DNA of 64,000 bases from Hyphomicrobiales bacterium. GTDB taxonomy: Bacteria; Pseudomonadota; Alphaproteobacteria; Rhizobiales; Rhizobiaceae. Position 1 is the first letter of the stretch, and each line of letters begins with the position of its first letter. Under the pieces are notes generated by a model. It was not told the DNA's origin. It did not search any database and saw nothing but the letters and a program-made list of their open reading frames with translations. This document shows positions 9,077 through 17,095 of the stretch, one piece after another. The stretch is from contig UCIT01000085.1 in the NCBI GenBank assembly GCA_900472625.1, forward strand, positions 62,001 to 126,000. Direction: 5' to 3'. The position numbers were made by a program, and so were the translations under genes.

Positions 9077-9831
9077 ATTTTTTCAGCAACACGCGGATCG
9101 CCGGCGAAATCCTCGCGCGAAAAGCCGATCCTGATGCGTGGAAATTCGCAAAGTGCCTGAACACCCGTGGCTGCGAGGCGGATGCGCCATGTCTGGCGCT
9201 CGACCGGTTCGCGAGCGGCAAATCCGTTCGCCGTCAGCAGGGCGATGTTGCGGCCATGCCGCGGGTCGCGGACGGATGCGTAGAGGATCGCCTGACAGCC
9301 GGCCTCGCGGGCGGCATCGGCCAACGCCTGGCAGGGCTCGTAGCGCAGGGGATTGGTCCATGCAGCACGGTCGCGATCGAGTGGCGGCGTGGTGAGGTCG
9401 ATGGCGGTGGCGGTGTCGATCACGGCCGAGAAAGCAGTGTATTCCGCGGCGTTCGAGGGCAGCGGCGTGGCGGGCGAATCGGCGAAGAACAGCAGACGGT
9501 AAAAGGCCATCTCGGCGAGCGCCGTCTCGACCTTTTCGGATGCACAATACACGCCGAGCGTGCGCCCGGCGCGGCGAAAGCGCGATCCGTGCGGGTAGAC
9601 GGCTCCATAGCGAAAGGGTGTGGCGAGCAGGTAATCCAGGCCTTCGCATTCCGGCGGCGGTGCCGGCTTGCTGTCTTCCAGCAGCGCTTCGAGCAGGGCC
9701 TGCTCCTCCAGCGTATCGATGATCTTCAGCGTCGAGATCTGATGCTGTGCCTCGACCAGCCGCCAAAAACGGCCGGAGACGCGGCGCGCTTCAGATAACA
9801 GCGCGGCGGGCGTCCAGATAGGCAAGGACAT
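9073..9831 (-). CDS. RES-domain toxin of a Res/Xre toxin-antitoxin pair
   Basis: 252 residues. RES domain with RFWRLVEAQH near residue 21, the conserved GRTLGVYCASEKVETALAE block (Arg, Tyr and Glu residues, about 89-107), and a later ASVRDPRHGRNIAL segment. Family knowledge: Res toxins adopt an ADP-ribosyltransferase-like fold and deplete cellular NAD+ by phosphorolysis or hydrolysis. The gene lies immediately behind the Xre/DUF2384 antitoxin and overlaps it by 41 bp, the usual order for this system. The start at 9831 sits inside the antitoxin gene, suggesting translational coupling. Confidence 0.85.
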   Translation of the reverse strand: MSLPIWTPAALLSEARRVSGRFWRLVEAQHQISTLKIIDTLEEQALLEALLEDSKPAPPPECEGLDYLLATPFRYGAVYPHGSRFRRAGRTLGVYCASEKVETALAEMAFYRLLFFADSPATPLPSNAAEYTAFSAVIDTATAIDLTTPPLDRDRAAWTNPLRYEPCQALADAAREAGCQAILYASVRDPRHGRNIALLTANGFAAREPVERQTWRIRLAATGVQALCEFPRIRIGFSREDFAGDPRVAEKI

Positions 9832-10174
9832 CGGTCAATCCTGATATGCTGACGATCTTTTCGACGGGGGCCGCGCCCAGCGCCGTGTTGGCATTGCGCA
9901 GCCACGCCCGTGCCACCGCCTCGTCGCCGCCGACGATGGCATCGAGCGAGCGGAACAGGCGCACGAGAAGGATGGCGAGTTCGAAGGACTTGGAGCCACG
10001 CTCGAGCCGGTAGTCCTGCCGCTTCATGCGCGACACGGTGGCTTCAGACAGGCCGAGGACCGCCGACAGCGTACGGGCGCTGAGGTTGAGCCGCTCGGCC
10101 GCGTTGACCGCGGCCTTGGTGATGACGGCGGCTTCGGCGGGACGCGGGTCGGCTGCGAGGCTTGGAGCGGGCAT
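9791..10174 (-). CDS. Xre/MbcA/ParS-type antitoxin (DUF2384) of the Res/Xre pair
   Basis: 127 residues. An Xre-like helix-turn-helix (LSARTLSAVLGLSEATVSRM, about 31-50) is followed by the DUF2384 C-terminal domain (AWLRNANTALGAAPVEKI then SGLTDVLAYLDA), which caps the RES toxin in known complexes. It neutralises the toxin and normally represses its own promoter. AAGGA precedes the ATG at 10174. It is the first gene of the two-gene unit. Confidence 0.85.
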   Translation of the reverse strand: MPAPSLAADPRPAEAAVITKAAVNAAERLNLSARTLSAVLGLSEATVSRMKRQDYRLERGSKSFELAILLVRLFRSLDAIVGGDEAVARAWLRNANTALGAAPVEKIVSISGLTDVLAYLDARRAVI

Positions 10175-10193
10175 GACGATATCCTTTCCTTGG

Positions 10194-10215
10194 AAATAAT
10201 ATAGCGTATTTATTT
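10194..10215 (-). promoter_or_regulatory. Possible autoregulatory operator of the res/xre unit
   Basis: An AT-rich imperfect inverted repeat with arms AAATAA (10194-10199) and TTATTT (10210-10215) lies 20 bp upstream of the antitoxin start. Its location between promoter and start fits the usual binding place of an autoregulating Xre antitoxin. No protein-binding evidence exists in the sequence itself. Confidence 0.3.
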
Positions 10216-10315
10216 CGGAAGAAAAGGTGGTTGGGTTGTTTTGATGTCAGTGTTTCGGCTGCGGAATATTCGGCGTCGAGTGGGTGGCACTGCAGAACCT
10301 ATCCCAAAACAAAAC

Positions 10316-10342
10316 AACCCGGCCTGCTTGGCAGACCGGGTT
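10316..10342 (-). terminator. Rho-independent terminator of the MFS transporter gene
   Basis: Arms AACCCGGTCTG and CAGGCCGGGTT (read on the minus strand) form an 11-bp stem with one wobble pair and a 5-nt loop, followed on the minus strand by GTTTTGTTTT. It begins 22 bp after the stop codon at 10364. Confidence 0.8.
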
Positions 10343-10363
10343 GCATCATTCGAAGCGTGAAGC

Positions 10364-11695
10364 CTACTTCGATACCGGTTCCTTGATGAACCGGCCGATG
10401 GAGAAGGCCAGCAGTGCGGAGACCAGCATCAGGGCGCCGACGATGAACATCGGCATCTCGTAGAGGCCGGTCGCATCCTTGACGGCGCCGGTGATGTAGG
10501 GGGCGGCGAAGCCGGCGATGTTGCCGACCGTGTTGATCAGCGCGATGCCGGCCGCAGCCGCGGCGCCCGTCAGGAAGCGCGAGGGGAACGACCAGAAGTT
10601 CGGCAGGGCCGAGAAGATCGCACATGCCGTCAGCGTGATGGCCAACACGGTTGCCTCAGGCGAGGACATCAGCAATGCCAGCGGAATGCTGATGGCGCCG
10701 ACCAGCGCCGGAATGCCGACATGCCAGGCGCGGACGCCACGCTTGGACGCATCGCGGCTCCAGAAGAACAGCGCGAAGGCGGCCGGCAGGTATGGGATAG
10801 CGGTGATCAGGCCCTTTTCGAACACGCCGAACTTGGTGCCGAACTTGGCTTCGAAACCGCCGATGATGGTCGGCAGGAAGAAAGCCAGCGCATACAGACC
10901 GTAGATCAGGCCGAAGTAGATGACCGACAGAAGCCAGACACGCTTGTCCTTGAGGGCTGCGAGCGTCATGCCGCCATGGCCGGACAGCTTGCCGTGTTCT
11001 TCCTTGGCCAGTTCACGGTTCAGCCAATCGCGCTCGTCGGGCTTCAGCCACTTGGCGGCCGTTGGGGTGTCGGGCAGGTAGAACCAGGTGATGATGCCGA
11101 CAATGATCGCCGGGACGGAAACGCCGAAGAACATCACGCGCCAGCCTTCGTAGCCGAAGAGACCGTGCGCCTGGATCAGCATCGAAGCGATCGGCGCGCC
11201 GATGACCGTGGTCAGCGGCTGGGCGAGATAGAAGAGTGCGAGGATCTTGGCACGGTGACGGCCGGGGACCCAGGTGCTGAGATAAAGAATGGCACCAGGG
11301 AAGAAGCCGGCCTCGGCAACGCCGAGCAGGAAGCGCAGCGCGTAAAGGCCGTTGACGCTGCTGACCCAGGTGAAGAGCATGGCAACGACGCCCCAGGTCA
11401 CCATGATGCGGGCGAGCCAGCGGCGGGCGCCATACTTGTGGAGCGCAAGGTTGCTTGGGATTTCAAGAACGATATAGCCGAAGAAGAAGATGCCGGCCGC
11501 AAACCCGAACTGGGCGGCGGTCATGCCGAGATCCTGGGTCATACCGTTCGGACCGGCGAAGGAAATCGCCGTGCGGTCCAGGAAATTGATGAAGAACATC
11601 AGGGCAATAAATGGGACAAGGCGAATCGAGATCTTCCTGATCGCCGATGCTTCGACCTGCTGCTCCTGGTCCGATACTTTAAACGTCGCGTTCAC
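10364..11695 (-). CDS. MFS transporter, anion:cation symporter (ACS) family
   Basis: 443 residues, about 12 membrane segments. ACS features: N-terminal FINFLDRTAISFAGP, GYIVLEIPSNLALHKYGAR after the second helix (the MFS loop 2-3 region), GVAEAGFFPGAILYLSTW in helix 4, and a long central loop after WFYLPDTP. Relatives import organic acids such as tartrate, phthalate or glucarate with a cation. No catabolic genes flank it, so the substrate cannot be named. Start is GTG at 11695, chosen for the GGGGAGGA ribosome site directly upstream. A strong terminator follows; an upstream mini-ORF (11851-11889) may lie in its leader. Confidence 0.88.
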   Translation of the reverse strand: MNATFKVSDQEQQVEASAIRKISIRLVPFIALMFFINFLDRTAISFAGPNGMTQDLGMTAAQFGFAAGIFFFGYIVLEIPSNLALHKYGARRWLARIMVTWGVVAMLFTWVSSVNGLYALRFLLGVAEAGFFPGAILYLSTWVPGRHRAKILALFYLAQPLTTVIGAPIASMLIQAHGLFGYEGWRVMFFGVSVPAIIVGIITWFYLPDTPTAAKWLKPDERDWLNRELAKEEHGKLSGHGGMTLAALKDKRVWLLSVIYFGLIYGLYALAFFLPTIIGGFEAKFGTKFGVFEKGLITAIPYLPAAFALFFWSRDASKRGVRAWHVGIPALVGAISIPLALLMSSPEATVLAITLTACAIFSALPNFWSFPSRFLTGAAAAAGIALINTVGNIAGFAAPYITGAVKDATGLYEMPMFIVGALMLVSALLAFSIGRFIKEPVSK

Positions 11696-11850
11696 ATAGT
11701 CCTCCCCGACAAGACCGCAACGGCCTGGTCCGGCCGACGAGTGCGCCTTGCGCTATGCCGCCCCACTGACGCGGGACGCCGAATGTTGATCTCTACCCCA
11801 CTTCGGAAGGTGGATGCGATGTCCGACACCTGGGCAATGATCGCGATTGG

Positions 11851-11889
11851 TTACAGATTGCGCTTTGCCGCACGCGCCCCAAAGGACAT
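11851..11889 (-). CDS. Putative 12-codon leader peptide upstream of the MFS gene
   Basis: ATG at 11889 is preceded by a near-perfect ribosome site (GGGGAGGAG) and encodes MSFGARAAKRNL before TAA at 11851. It ends 155 bp upstream of the MFS start. It lies in the 11696-12022 stretch, which has no other gene; the rest of that stretch looks like the MFS promoter and leader. The mini-ORF could be a regulatory leader peptide or a chance ORF; a longer relic gene was not recognised. Confidence 0.3.
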   Translation of the reverse strand: MSFGARAAKRNL

Positions 11890-12022
11890 GTCTCCTCCCC
11901 TAGCGAGCGCGACAGTTCTTGCAAACTGAACGTCACTCGTCAACTGGTATGATGAGATAGTCAGCATTCTTTAACGGTTGATCAGATTATCGTGCAAGCC
12001 AGCGGCCACAGTGTCTGAACGC

Positions 12023-12056
12023 AAAAAGCGCCGCGCTACGGGGAGCACGACGCTTT
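12023..12056 (-). terminator. Rho-independent terminator of ohr
   Basis: On the minus strand AAAGCGTCGTGC pairs with GCGCGGCGCTTT (12-bp stem, two G-U pairs, 8-nt loop) and runs into TTTTTGC. It begins 21 bp after the ohr stop codon. Confidence 0.75.
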
Positions 12057-12076
12057 GATAATGGGTTGGATCCGCC

Positions 12077-12499
12077 TCAGGCGACGGTGACCGGCACTTC
12101 CGTCGAGGTGCGCATCGCGTGGCTGTACGGGCAAACGATGTGGGCGGCGGCGGCGAGCTTTTCGGCTTCGGCCTTGTCGAGACCCGGGATGTTCACCGTC
12201 AGCGCCACTTCGATACCGAAGCCGCCGCCATCTTCACGCGGGCCGATGCCGACGGTGGCGGACACGGTCGTGTCCTCGGGAATCTTGACCTTCTGCTGGC
12301 CTGCAACAAATTTCAGGGCACCGAGGAAGCATGCCGAGTAGCCGGCAGCGAAGAGCTGTTCGGGATTGGTGCCGGTGGCGCCGTCGCCGCCGAGTTCCTT
12401 GGGAACGGTCAGCGTGACGTCGAGAACGCCGTTTTCGGAAACGGCGCGGCCTGCGCGGCCGCCGGTGGCAGAAGCTTTGGTTGTGTACAGGATAGGCAT
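12077..12499 (-). CDS. ohr: Organic hydroperoxide resistance protein (Ohr/OsmC family)
   Basis: 140 residues, the normal Ohr length. The two catalytic cysteines are present: C57 in GYSACFLGAL and C123 in IVCPYSHAMR; TNPEQLFAAGY is the Ohr signature. The protein reduces organic (lipid) hydroperoxides with a reactive Cys recycled by lipoylated proteins, in the cytosol. Start MPILYTT at 12499 is supported by AAGGAG. It is divergent from a MarR-type regulator with a reactive Cys (OhrR), and the intergenic region carries an OhrR-like operator. A terminator follows. Confidence 0.95.
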   Translation of the reverse strand: MPILYTTKASATGGRAGRAVSENGVLDVTLTVPKELGGDGATGTNPEQLFAAGYSACFLGALKFVAGQQKVKIPEDTTVSATVGIGPREDGGGFGIEVALTVNIPGLDKAEAEKLAAAAHIVCPYSHAMRTSTEVPVTVA

Positions 12500-12550
12500 G
12501 TCAGTCTCCTTTTCGTCGGGTCGGTCTGTGATGTTGCATTTTCTATAATG

Positions 12551-12567
12551 CGCAATTAAATTGTACG
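12551..12567. promoter_or_regulatory. OhrR operator candidate
   Basis: CGCAATTAAATTGTACG contains the perfect palindrome CAATTAAATTG (12553-12563) and matches the known OhrR box pattern TACAATT-A-AATTGTA in most positions. It lies between ohr and ohrR, placed to control both. Confidence 0.65.
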
Positions 12568-12611
12568 CAAGTGAATTTTGCAAATTGCATTCATTATCCG
12601 AAAGGAGGAGA

Positions 12612-13100
12612 ATGCGACTTGAAGGAACGGCGGTGATGAAAGCGCAGAAAACAGAGACGATGAAAATTCCGGAAGAGGAAAAGCGGCTGGAGCGGCAGCT
12701 GTGCTTCGCGGTCTATTCGACGGCGCATGCCTTCACACGCGCCTACAAGCCGATCCTCGACAAGGTGGGCCTCACCTATCCGCAATATCTCGTCATGCTG
12801 GTTCTGTGGGAAAAGGCGGCGCTGCCGGTGAAGAGCATCGGCGAACAGCTCGATCTCGATTCGGGCACGCTTTCGCCGCTTCTGAAGCGCTTGGAGCAGA
12901 GCGGGCTGATCACCCGCACGCGCGATCCGAAGGATGAGCGCCAGGTGATCGTGTCGCTGACGCCGGACGGCGACCGGATGCGCGCCGAGGTCGATGCGAT
13001 CATGACCGCGATCGGCCAGTCGATCGGCTGCACGCTGGAAGACATGGGCAAGATCCGCGAGATGCTGCAGGGTCTGCGCACCAACCTGACGGCGGTGTGA
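12612..13100 (+). CDS. ohrR: OhrR, peroxide-sensing MarR family repressor
   Basis: 162 residues from ATG at 12612. The redox Cys of OhrR is seen in RQLCFAVYSTAHAF (C31); the winged helix follows (LTYPQYLVMLVLWE, SIGEQLDLDSGTLSPLLKRL, wing RTRDPKDERQVIVSLT). Oxidation of this Cys by organic peroxides releases the protein from DNA and derepresses ohr. The start is uncertain: 12612 has AAAGGAGGAG with short spacing, while ATG at 12636 (MKAQKTE) has GAAGGA at better spacing. Divergent from ohr with an operator candidate between. Confidence 0.92.
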   Translation: MRLEGTAVMKAQKTETMKIPEEEKRLERQLCFAVYSTAHAFTRAYKPILDKVGLTYPQYLVMLVLWEKAALPVKSIGEQLDLDSGTLSPLLKRLEQSGLITRTRDPKDERQVIVSLTPDGDRMRAEVDAIMTAIGQSIGCTLEDMGKIREMLQGLRTNLTAV

Positions 13101-13238
13101 GCCGTTCATCCCTAGACCGGGCAACCAGCAAAGCGACGGACCGGCGCGCGCAAGTGGTTGACTCTTCCCGTTTGTTTGCGAATTCTATGGCTGCGAACGC
13201 TGTTCGTGCAGTTCACCTGGGAGGAATTGCGAGATGAG

Positions 13239-13955
13239 ATGCCCAAAACACGCACCATGTGCCTTACCGCCGATCTTGTTCAACTCTGCTACCGCGATGA
13301 GGTCGATCCCGGCCCGGACCCGAGGCGGAATTCACTTGCGGACGAGGATTTCGTCGCGCTCACCGACCAGCTGGCGGGCGAGAGCGGCAACGAGCCGCTG
13401 TGGGTGTTCGCCTATGGCTCGCTGATCTGGAAGCCGGAATTCGAATTCGTCGAGCAACGGCGGGCAACGGCGATGGGCTGGCATCGTTCCTTCTGTCTTG
13501 AGATCAAGAGCTGGCGCGGCTCTCCTGAACAGGCCGGGCTGATGATGGCGCTCGAGCGTGGCGGTCAGTGCGACGGGATGATCTACCGGTTGCCCGAGGG
13601 CGACCGGACGGCGCAGATCGCACGATTGCTGAGGCGCGAGATCAGCGATCACGACCACGTCAAAAGCGTGCGCTGGCTGCCGGTGAAGACGGCGGATGGT
13701 CCGGTGCGGTCGCTGGGCTTCTGGGTCGGGCCGACGGGCGACAGGATTTGCCCGAGAGAGCCCCTCCCCTCCGTGGCAGCGACGCTGGCGCGGGCCTGCG
13801 GTTATGTCGGCTCCTGCGCCGAGTATCTCTACAACACGGTGACGCACCTCGAGCATTTCGGCATTCACGACCGCAACCTCTGGCGTCTGCAGCAGCTTGT
13901 CGCCGAAGAAATCCGTGAGATCCACGGCATCCGCCAGCCGTCAGGCGCTTGCTGA
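13239..13955 (+). CDS. ChaC-like gamma-glutamylcyclotransferase
   Basis: 238 residues. The signature WVFAYGSLIWKPEF (about 54-67) forms the substrate loop of the gamma-glutamylcyclotransferase fold; GWHRSFCLE, GMIYRLPEGD, EYLYNTVTHLEHFGIHD are ChaC-type segments. ChaC enzymes cleave glutathione to 5-oxoproline and Cys-Gly in the cytosol. Start: ATG 13239 (MPKTRTM), with GGGAGGAA about 13 nt upstream; a TTG at 13227 is possible. The preceding 138 bp hold no recognisable gene. It is convergent with the next LysR gene. Confidence 0.85.
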   Translation: MPKTRTMCLTADLVQLCYRDEVDPGPDPRRNSLADEDFVALTDQLAGESGNEPLWVFAYGSLIWKPEFEFVEQRRATAMGWHRSFCLEIKSWRGSPEQAGLMMALERGGQCDGMIYRLPEGDRTAQIARLLRREISDHDHVKSVRWLPVKTADGPVRSLGFWVGPTGDRICPREPLPSVAATLARACGYVGSCAEYLYNTVTHLEHFGIHDRNLWRLQQLVAEEIREIHGIRQPSGAC

Positions 13956-13973
13956 GGCCCGGCGATGCCGGTT

Positions 13974-14852
13974 TCAGGACCCGACTTCGCGGAGTGACTT
14001 CATCATTTCCCGCAGGCCGCGGCTCAGATGCTTGTCGCGGCGGACGACCATGCCGAGCTTGCGCACGAGCGGCGGATTGACCGGCGCGGTTTCCAGGAAA
14101 TCTGCACGGTCGCGCTTCAGCGCCAGCCCTGGCAGGATCGACCAGCCGAGGCCTGCCGCCACCAGCTCCTTGATGGCTTCGACGCTGCCGAACTCCATCG
14201 CCGGCCTGGCGACCAGACCGGCCTGCCCCATCCATTCATCGATGGTCCGCCGAGTGTTGCCACCATCGTAAAGCAGCAGCGTCTGTTCGTTGATGAAGGC
14301 GGCATCCGGACCACCATCCGGGATGACCGAGCCGCGCGGCGCCACCACCATCAGCTCGTCGTCGTAGAATTCCTCGATCTCGAACGATCGGCCGGGCGCC
14401 GGCAGCGTCACGACCGCTAGATCAAGCGCGTTCGCTTCCAGGTCGTGCAGGATGTCGTCTGTGTTGCCGATGCGGACAATGATTTCCAACCCCGGCATTT
14501 TCTTTCGGGCTTGGGAGATCGCCAAAGGCAGCAGATGGATGCAGGCGGTCGCGCCGCTGCCGATGCGCACGCGGCCGCTCTCACCGTTCCTGTGCGGCGT
14601 CATCGCCTCCTCGGCATCGGCCATTTCCTGGATCATGCGCCGCGCATGCGCAAGAAACTCGAGGCCCGCCGCCGTCGGCTGCGCCCGCCTTCCGACGCGT
14701 TCGATGAGGCGCACGCCGAGGCGCTGTTCCAGCAGCTTGATCTGCAGACTGACGGCAGGCTGGGTTATTCCCGCCTTGTCCGCCGCAGCTGTGAAGCTTC
14801 CGAGTTCAGTGACGTGAACGAAGGTTTGCATCTGGTCGAAGCCGAATGCCAT
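13974..14852 (-). CDS. LysR family transcriptional regulator
   Basis: 292 residues: HTH at 4-63 (FDQMQTFVHVTELGSFTAAADKAG... QPAVSLQIKLLEQRLG) and a periplasmic-binding-like effector domain (about 90-290). The target is not known; LysR genes often control the divergent neighbour, here a small DUF1127 gene. AAGGGA precedes the ATG. The 98-bp intergenic region holds three GCATAAG half-sites. Confidence 0.88.
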   Translation of the reverse strand: MAFGFDQMQTFVHVTELGSFTAAADKAGITQPAVSLQIKLLEQRLGVRLIERVGRRAQPTAAGLEFLAHARRMIQEMADAEEAMTPHRNGESGRVRIGSGATACIHLLPLAISQARKKMPGLEIIVRIGNTDDILHDLEANALDLAVVTLPAPGRSFEIEEFYDDELMVVAPRGSVIPDGGPDAAFINEQTLLLYDGGNTRRTIDEWMGQAGLVARPAMEFGSVEAIKELVAAGLGWSILPGLALKRDRADFLETAPVNPPLVRKLGMVVRRDKHLSRGLREMMKSLREVGS

Positions 14853-14863
14853 GCGAAGTTTCC

Positions 14864-14889
14864 CTTATGCTTTGCATAAGATGCATAAG
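14864..14889. promoter_or_regulatory. LysR operator candidate with three half-sites
   Basis: CTTATGC-TTT-GCATAAG (14864-14880) is a perfect 7-bp inverted repeat with a 3-bp centre, and a further GCATAAG follows directly at 14883-14889. It starts 12 bp upstream of the lysR start, on the divergent side. Two sites with a shared half-site are typical for LysR recognition plus activation sites; binding is inferred. Confidence 0.5.
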
Positions 14890-14950
14890 CTTCATTAAGG
14901 AAATTATCCAGCGCATTGTCGGGACAGGCCAATATGGAGACACACACACG

Positions 14951-15178
14951 ATGGCAACCGACACATCGGAAGAAAGACCGGAGCGGCAGCGCATGCAGGC
15001 GATGCTGGCAACCCTTACGGAGATGCTTCGCCGTCTTATTGAGGACGTTGAGAAATTTTGCAGAAAGCGCCGCGGAAGGCTGGCACTGAGCGAGCTGACG
15101 GATGACGAACTGCGGGATATCGGCGTATCGCGCTCCGAAGCGATGACGGAGGCGGCGAAATCGGCGTTCTGGAGATGA
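14951..15178 (+). CDS. DUF1127 domain small protein
   Basis: 75 residues. The C-terminal DUF1127 motif is clear: RLALSELTDDELRDIGVSRS (about 48-67), preceded by a basic helix (VEKFCRKRRGR). Such short Arg-rich proteins in Rhizobiaceae affect RNA turnover and phosphate or carbon metabolism in the cases studied; this one is uncharacterised. The start MATDTSEER was chosen because upstream in-frame sequence runs through the lysR operator; the ribosome site (GGAG) is distant. Probably controlled by the divergent LysR. Confidence 0.75.
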   Translation: MATDTSEERPERQRMQAMLATLTEMLRRLIEDVEKFCRKRRGRLALSELTDDELRDIGVSRSEAMTEAAKSAFWR

Positions 15179-15244
15179 TCCAAGCTTCGAGGACCGCCGA
15201 ATAGACTGTCTCTCCCCTGACCGGGGAGAGACGAAAGCAATCTA

Positions 15245-15970
15245 TTACTGCTTGACGACGATCGGCGCCTTGGTCGGCACGCGGTCGTAGAGGTCGATGA
15301 TGTCCTGGTTGAGCAGGCGGACGCAGCCCGACGAGACGGCCTTGCCGATCGAGCGCCAGTCCGGATTGCCGTGCAGACGATAGAGCGTGTCCTGGCCGCC
15401 GGAGAAGATGTAGAGCGCGCGGGCGCCGAGCGGGTTTTTCAGGCCCGGCTCCATACCGCCGTTCTCGATCGAATACTTCACCAGTTCCGGCTGACGCGCG
15501 ACCATCTCGTTCGGTGGCTTCCAGCGCGGCCATTTCTGACGCCACTGGATGACGCCGTCGCCCTGCCAGGCGAAGCCCTCGCGGCCGATGCCGACGCCAT
15601 AGCGCATCGCGGTGCCGCCCGGCTGGACCAGGTAGAGGAAGCGCGAGGGGGTGTCGACGACGATGGTGCCGGGTGCCTCGCCAGTCGGGTCAAGGACCTG
15701 CTGGCGATAATAGCGCGGATCGATCTGCTGGTAGGGAACCGGCGGGATCAGGAAACCGCCATCCTCGATCGGGCCGTACATGACGGCCAGCTCGGCATCC
15801 GTCGGCGCCGGGGTGGTCTGGAAGGCGCGAATCGGATTGGGGAATGACATCGGCTGCCCACCCATCTGGCCGCTGCCGGAGGTGGAGGCGCACCCTGCCA
15901 GCGCCGAAGCCGCAGTCATCGCCGAGAGCGATAGAAAGCTGCGGCGGGATATCGTGTTTTCAAAGCTCAT
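15245..15970 (-). CDS. L,D-transpeptidase (YkuD) lipoprotein
   Basis: 241 residues. N-terminus SRRSFLSLSAMTAASALAGC combines a twin-Arg-like stretch with a lipobox (LAGC), so it is an exported lipoprotein. The YkuD catalytic region is complete: LHGNPDW (catalytic His) and SSGCVRLLN (nucleophilic Cys) near the C-terminus; TIVVDTPSRFLYLVQPGG starts the domain. It should make 3-3 peptidoglycan cross-links or attach proteins to peptidoglycan in the periplasm. The next gene upstream is a paralogue with the same architecture. Start MSFENTI at 15970 fits the signal peptide. Confidence 0.9.
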   Translation of the reverse strand: MSFENTISRRSFLSLSAMTAASALAGCASTSGSGQMGGQPMSFPNPIRAFQTTPAPTDAELAVMYGPIEDGGFLIPPVPYQQIDPRYYRQQVLDPTGEAPGTIVVDTPSRFLYLVQPGGTAMRYGVGIGREGFAWQGDGVIQWRQKWPRWKPPNEMVARQPELVKYSIENGGMEPGLKNPLGARALYIFSGGQDTLYRLHGNPDWRSIGKAVSSGCVRLLNQDIIDLYDRVPTKAPIVVKQ

Positions 15971-16139
15971 AACGCGGGTCTGTTTTCCTTTGGCGCGGAA
16001 ACGGCGAACGTCGCTTCCTGGAGGGTTGTTCAACACTTGTGACAACACAAGGAAACTATCCCGTTATGCTAAATAAACCAGAACCTCACGAAGACGTGTG
16101 GCCGCTTCGGGCAACGTTCTCACGCCACCTGTTGCGAAG

Positions 16140-16976
16140 CTACATCACCACGATCTCGGACTTGGCGGAAACGCGGTCGTAAAGGTCGACAACATCCTGA
16201 TTCATCATGCGAACACAACCCGATGAGGTTGACTTTCCAATCGATTGCCAGTCTGGCGTGCCGTGGATGCGGTAGAGCGTATCTTCGCCGTTCTTGAAGA
16301 TATACATGGCGCGGGCGCCGAGCGGATTGCCGAGGCCCGGATTCATGCCGCCATTGGCGGCCGAGAAAGAGCGCACATCGGGCTGGCGCTGTACCATCTC
16401 GTCGGGTGGCGTCCAGCGCGGCCACTTCTGCTTCCACTGGATGACGCCGCGGCCGGACCAGGCATAGCCCTCGCGGCCGAGACCGACGCCATAGCGCATC
16501 GCCTTGCCATCGGGCTCGATGAAATAGAGATGCTTGGTGCGGGTATCGACGACGATGGTGCCGGGCTTCTCGTTGGAGGGGTAGGACACTTCCTGGCGCA
16601 TGTACTCGGGATCGACGCGGCTGACGGGGATGGCCGGCAGCGTGAAATCGTTGTCCCTGACCTCGCCATACATCGCCGCACTGACCGGGTTGACGATCGG
16701 CAGACCGTAGGTGCGGGTCTGGGTGGCGCCCGGGATGCCGTAGGTCTGGTTGTAGATCGTTGCCGGGACGCCCGGCCGCTGCGGCACAGGCGCGTCGATC
16801 GGCCGGACGCGATCCGGATCGATGCCCGCCGGCTTGTAGAACACAGGATAGGTTTCCTGGGTGAAGCGCGCGGGGTCGGTCGCACCGGTATCAGGGATGA
16901 GAATGTTGCAGCCACTGAGCGACAGCCCCGCGACCACCAGCGCAGACATGGCCGACAACCGGCTTAGACCATTCAT
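16140..16976 (-). CDS. L,D-transpeptidase (YkuD) lipoprotein, paralogue
   Basis: 278 residues. Signal peptide with lipobox LSLSGC; a Pro-rich linker with three TYGIPG/TYGLP-like repeats; YkuD domain from TIVVDTRTKHLYFIEPDG, with IHGTPDW and SSGCVRMMN carrying the catalytic His and Cys. The domain is about two thirds identical to the downstream copy by eye, so the pair is a tandem duplication; 169 bp separate the two genes. ATG at 16976 has GAGGGTGG upstream; the open frame beyond it to 17282 lacks protein-like character. Confidence 0.9.
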   Translation of the reverse strand: MNGLSRLSAMSALVVAGLSLSGCNILIPDTGATDPARFTQETYPVFYKPAGIDPDRVRPIDAPVPQRPGVPATIYNQTYGIPGATQTRTYGLPIVNPVSAAMYGEVRDNDFTLPAIPVSRVDPEYMRQEVSYPSNEKPGTIVVDTRTKHLYFIEPDGKAMRYGVGLGREGYAWSGRGVIQWKQKWPRWTPPDEMVQRQPDVRSFSAANGGMNPGLGNPLGARAMYIFKNGEDTLYRIHGTPDWQSIGKSTSSGCVRMMNQDVVDLYDRVSAKSEIVVM

Positions 16977-17095
16977 GAAACCACCCTCATCGTAACAGCG
17001 ACATCCATAGCTGCGACGAGGATGGCACGCGCGGCTGGCGCGAAGCTGGCGGCGGGCTGCCATCGGTTGCCGCCAGACCGTATCAACGGAGCGAA

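Noticed and set aside
9083..9766. Arg-rich frames overlapping the RES toxin
   Set aside because: Frame shadows; the RES-domain frame has family motifs and pairs with its antitoxin.
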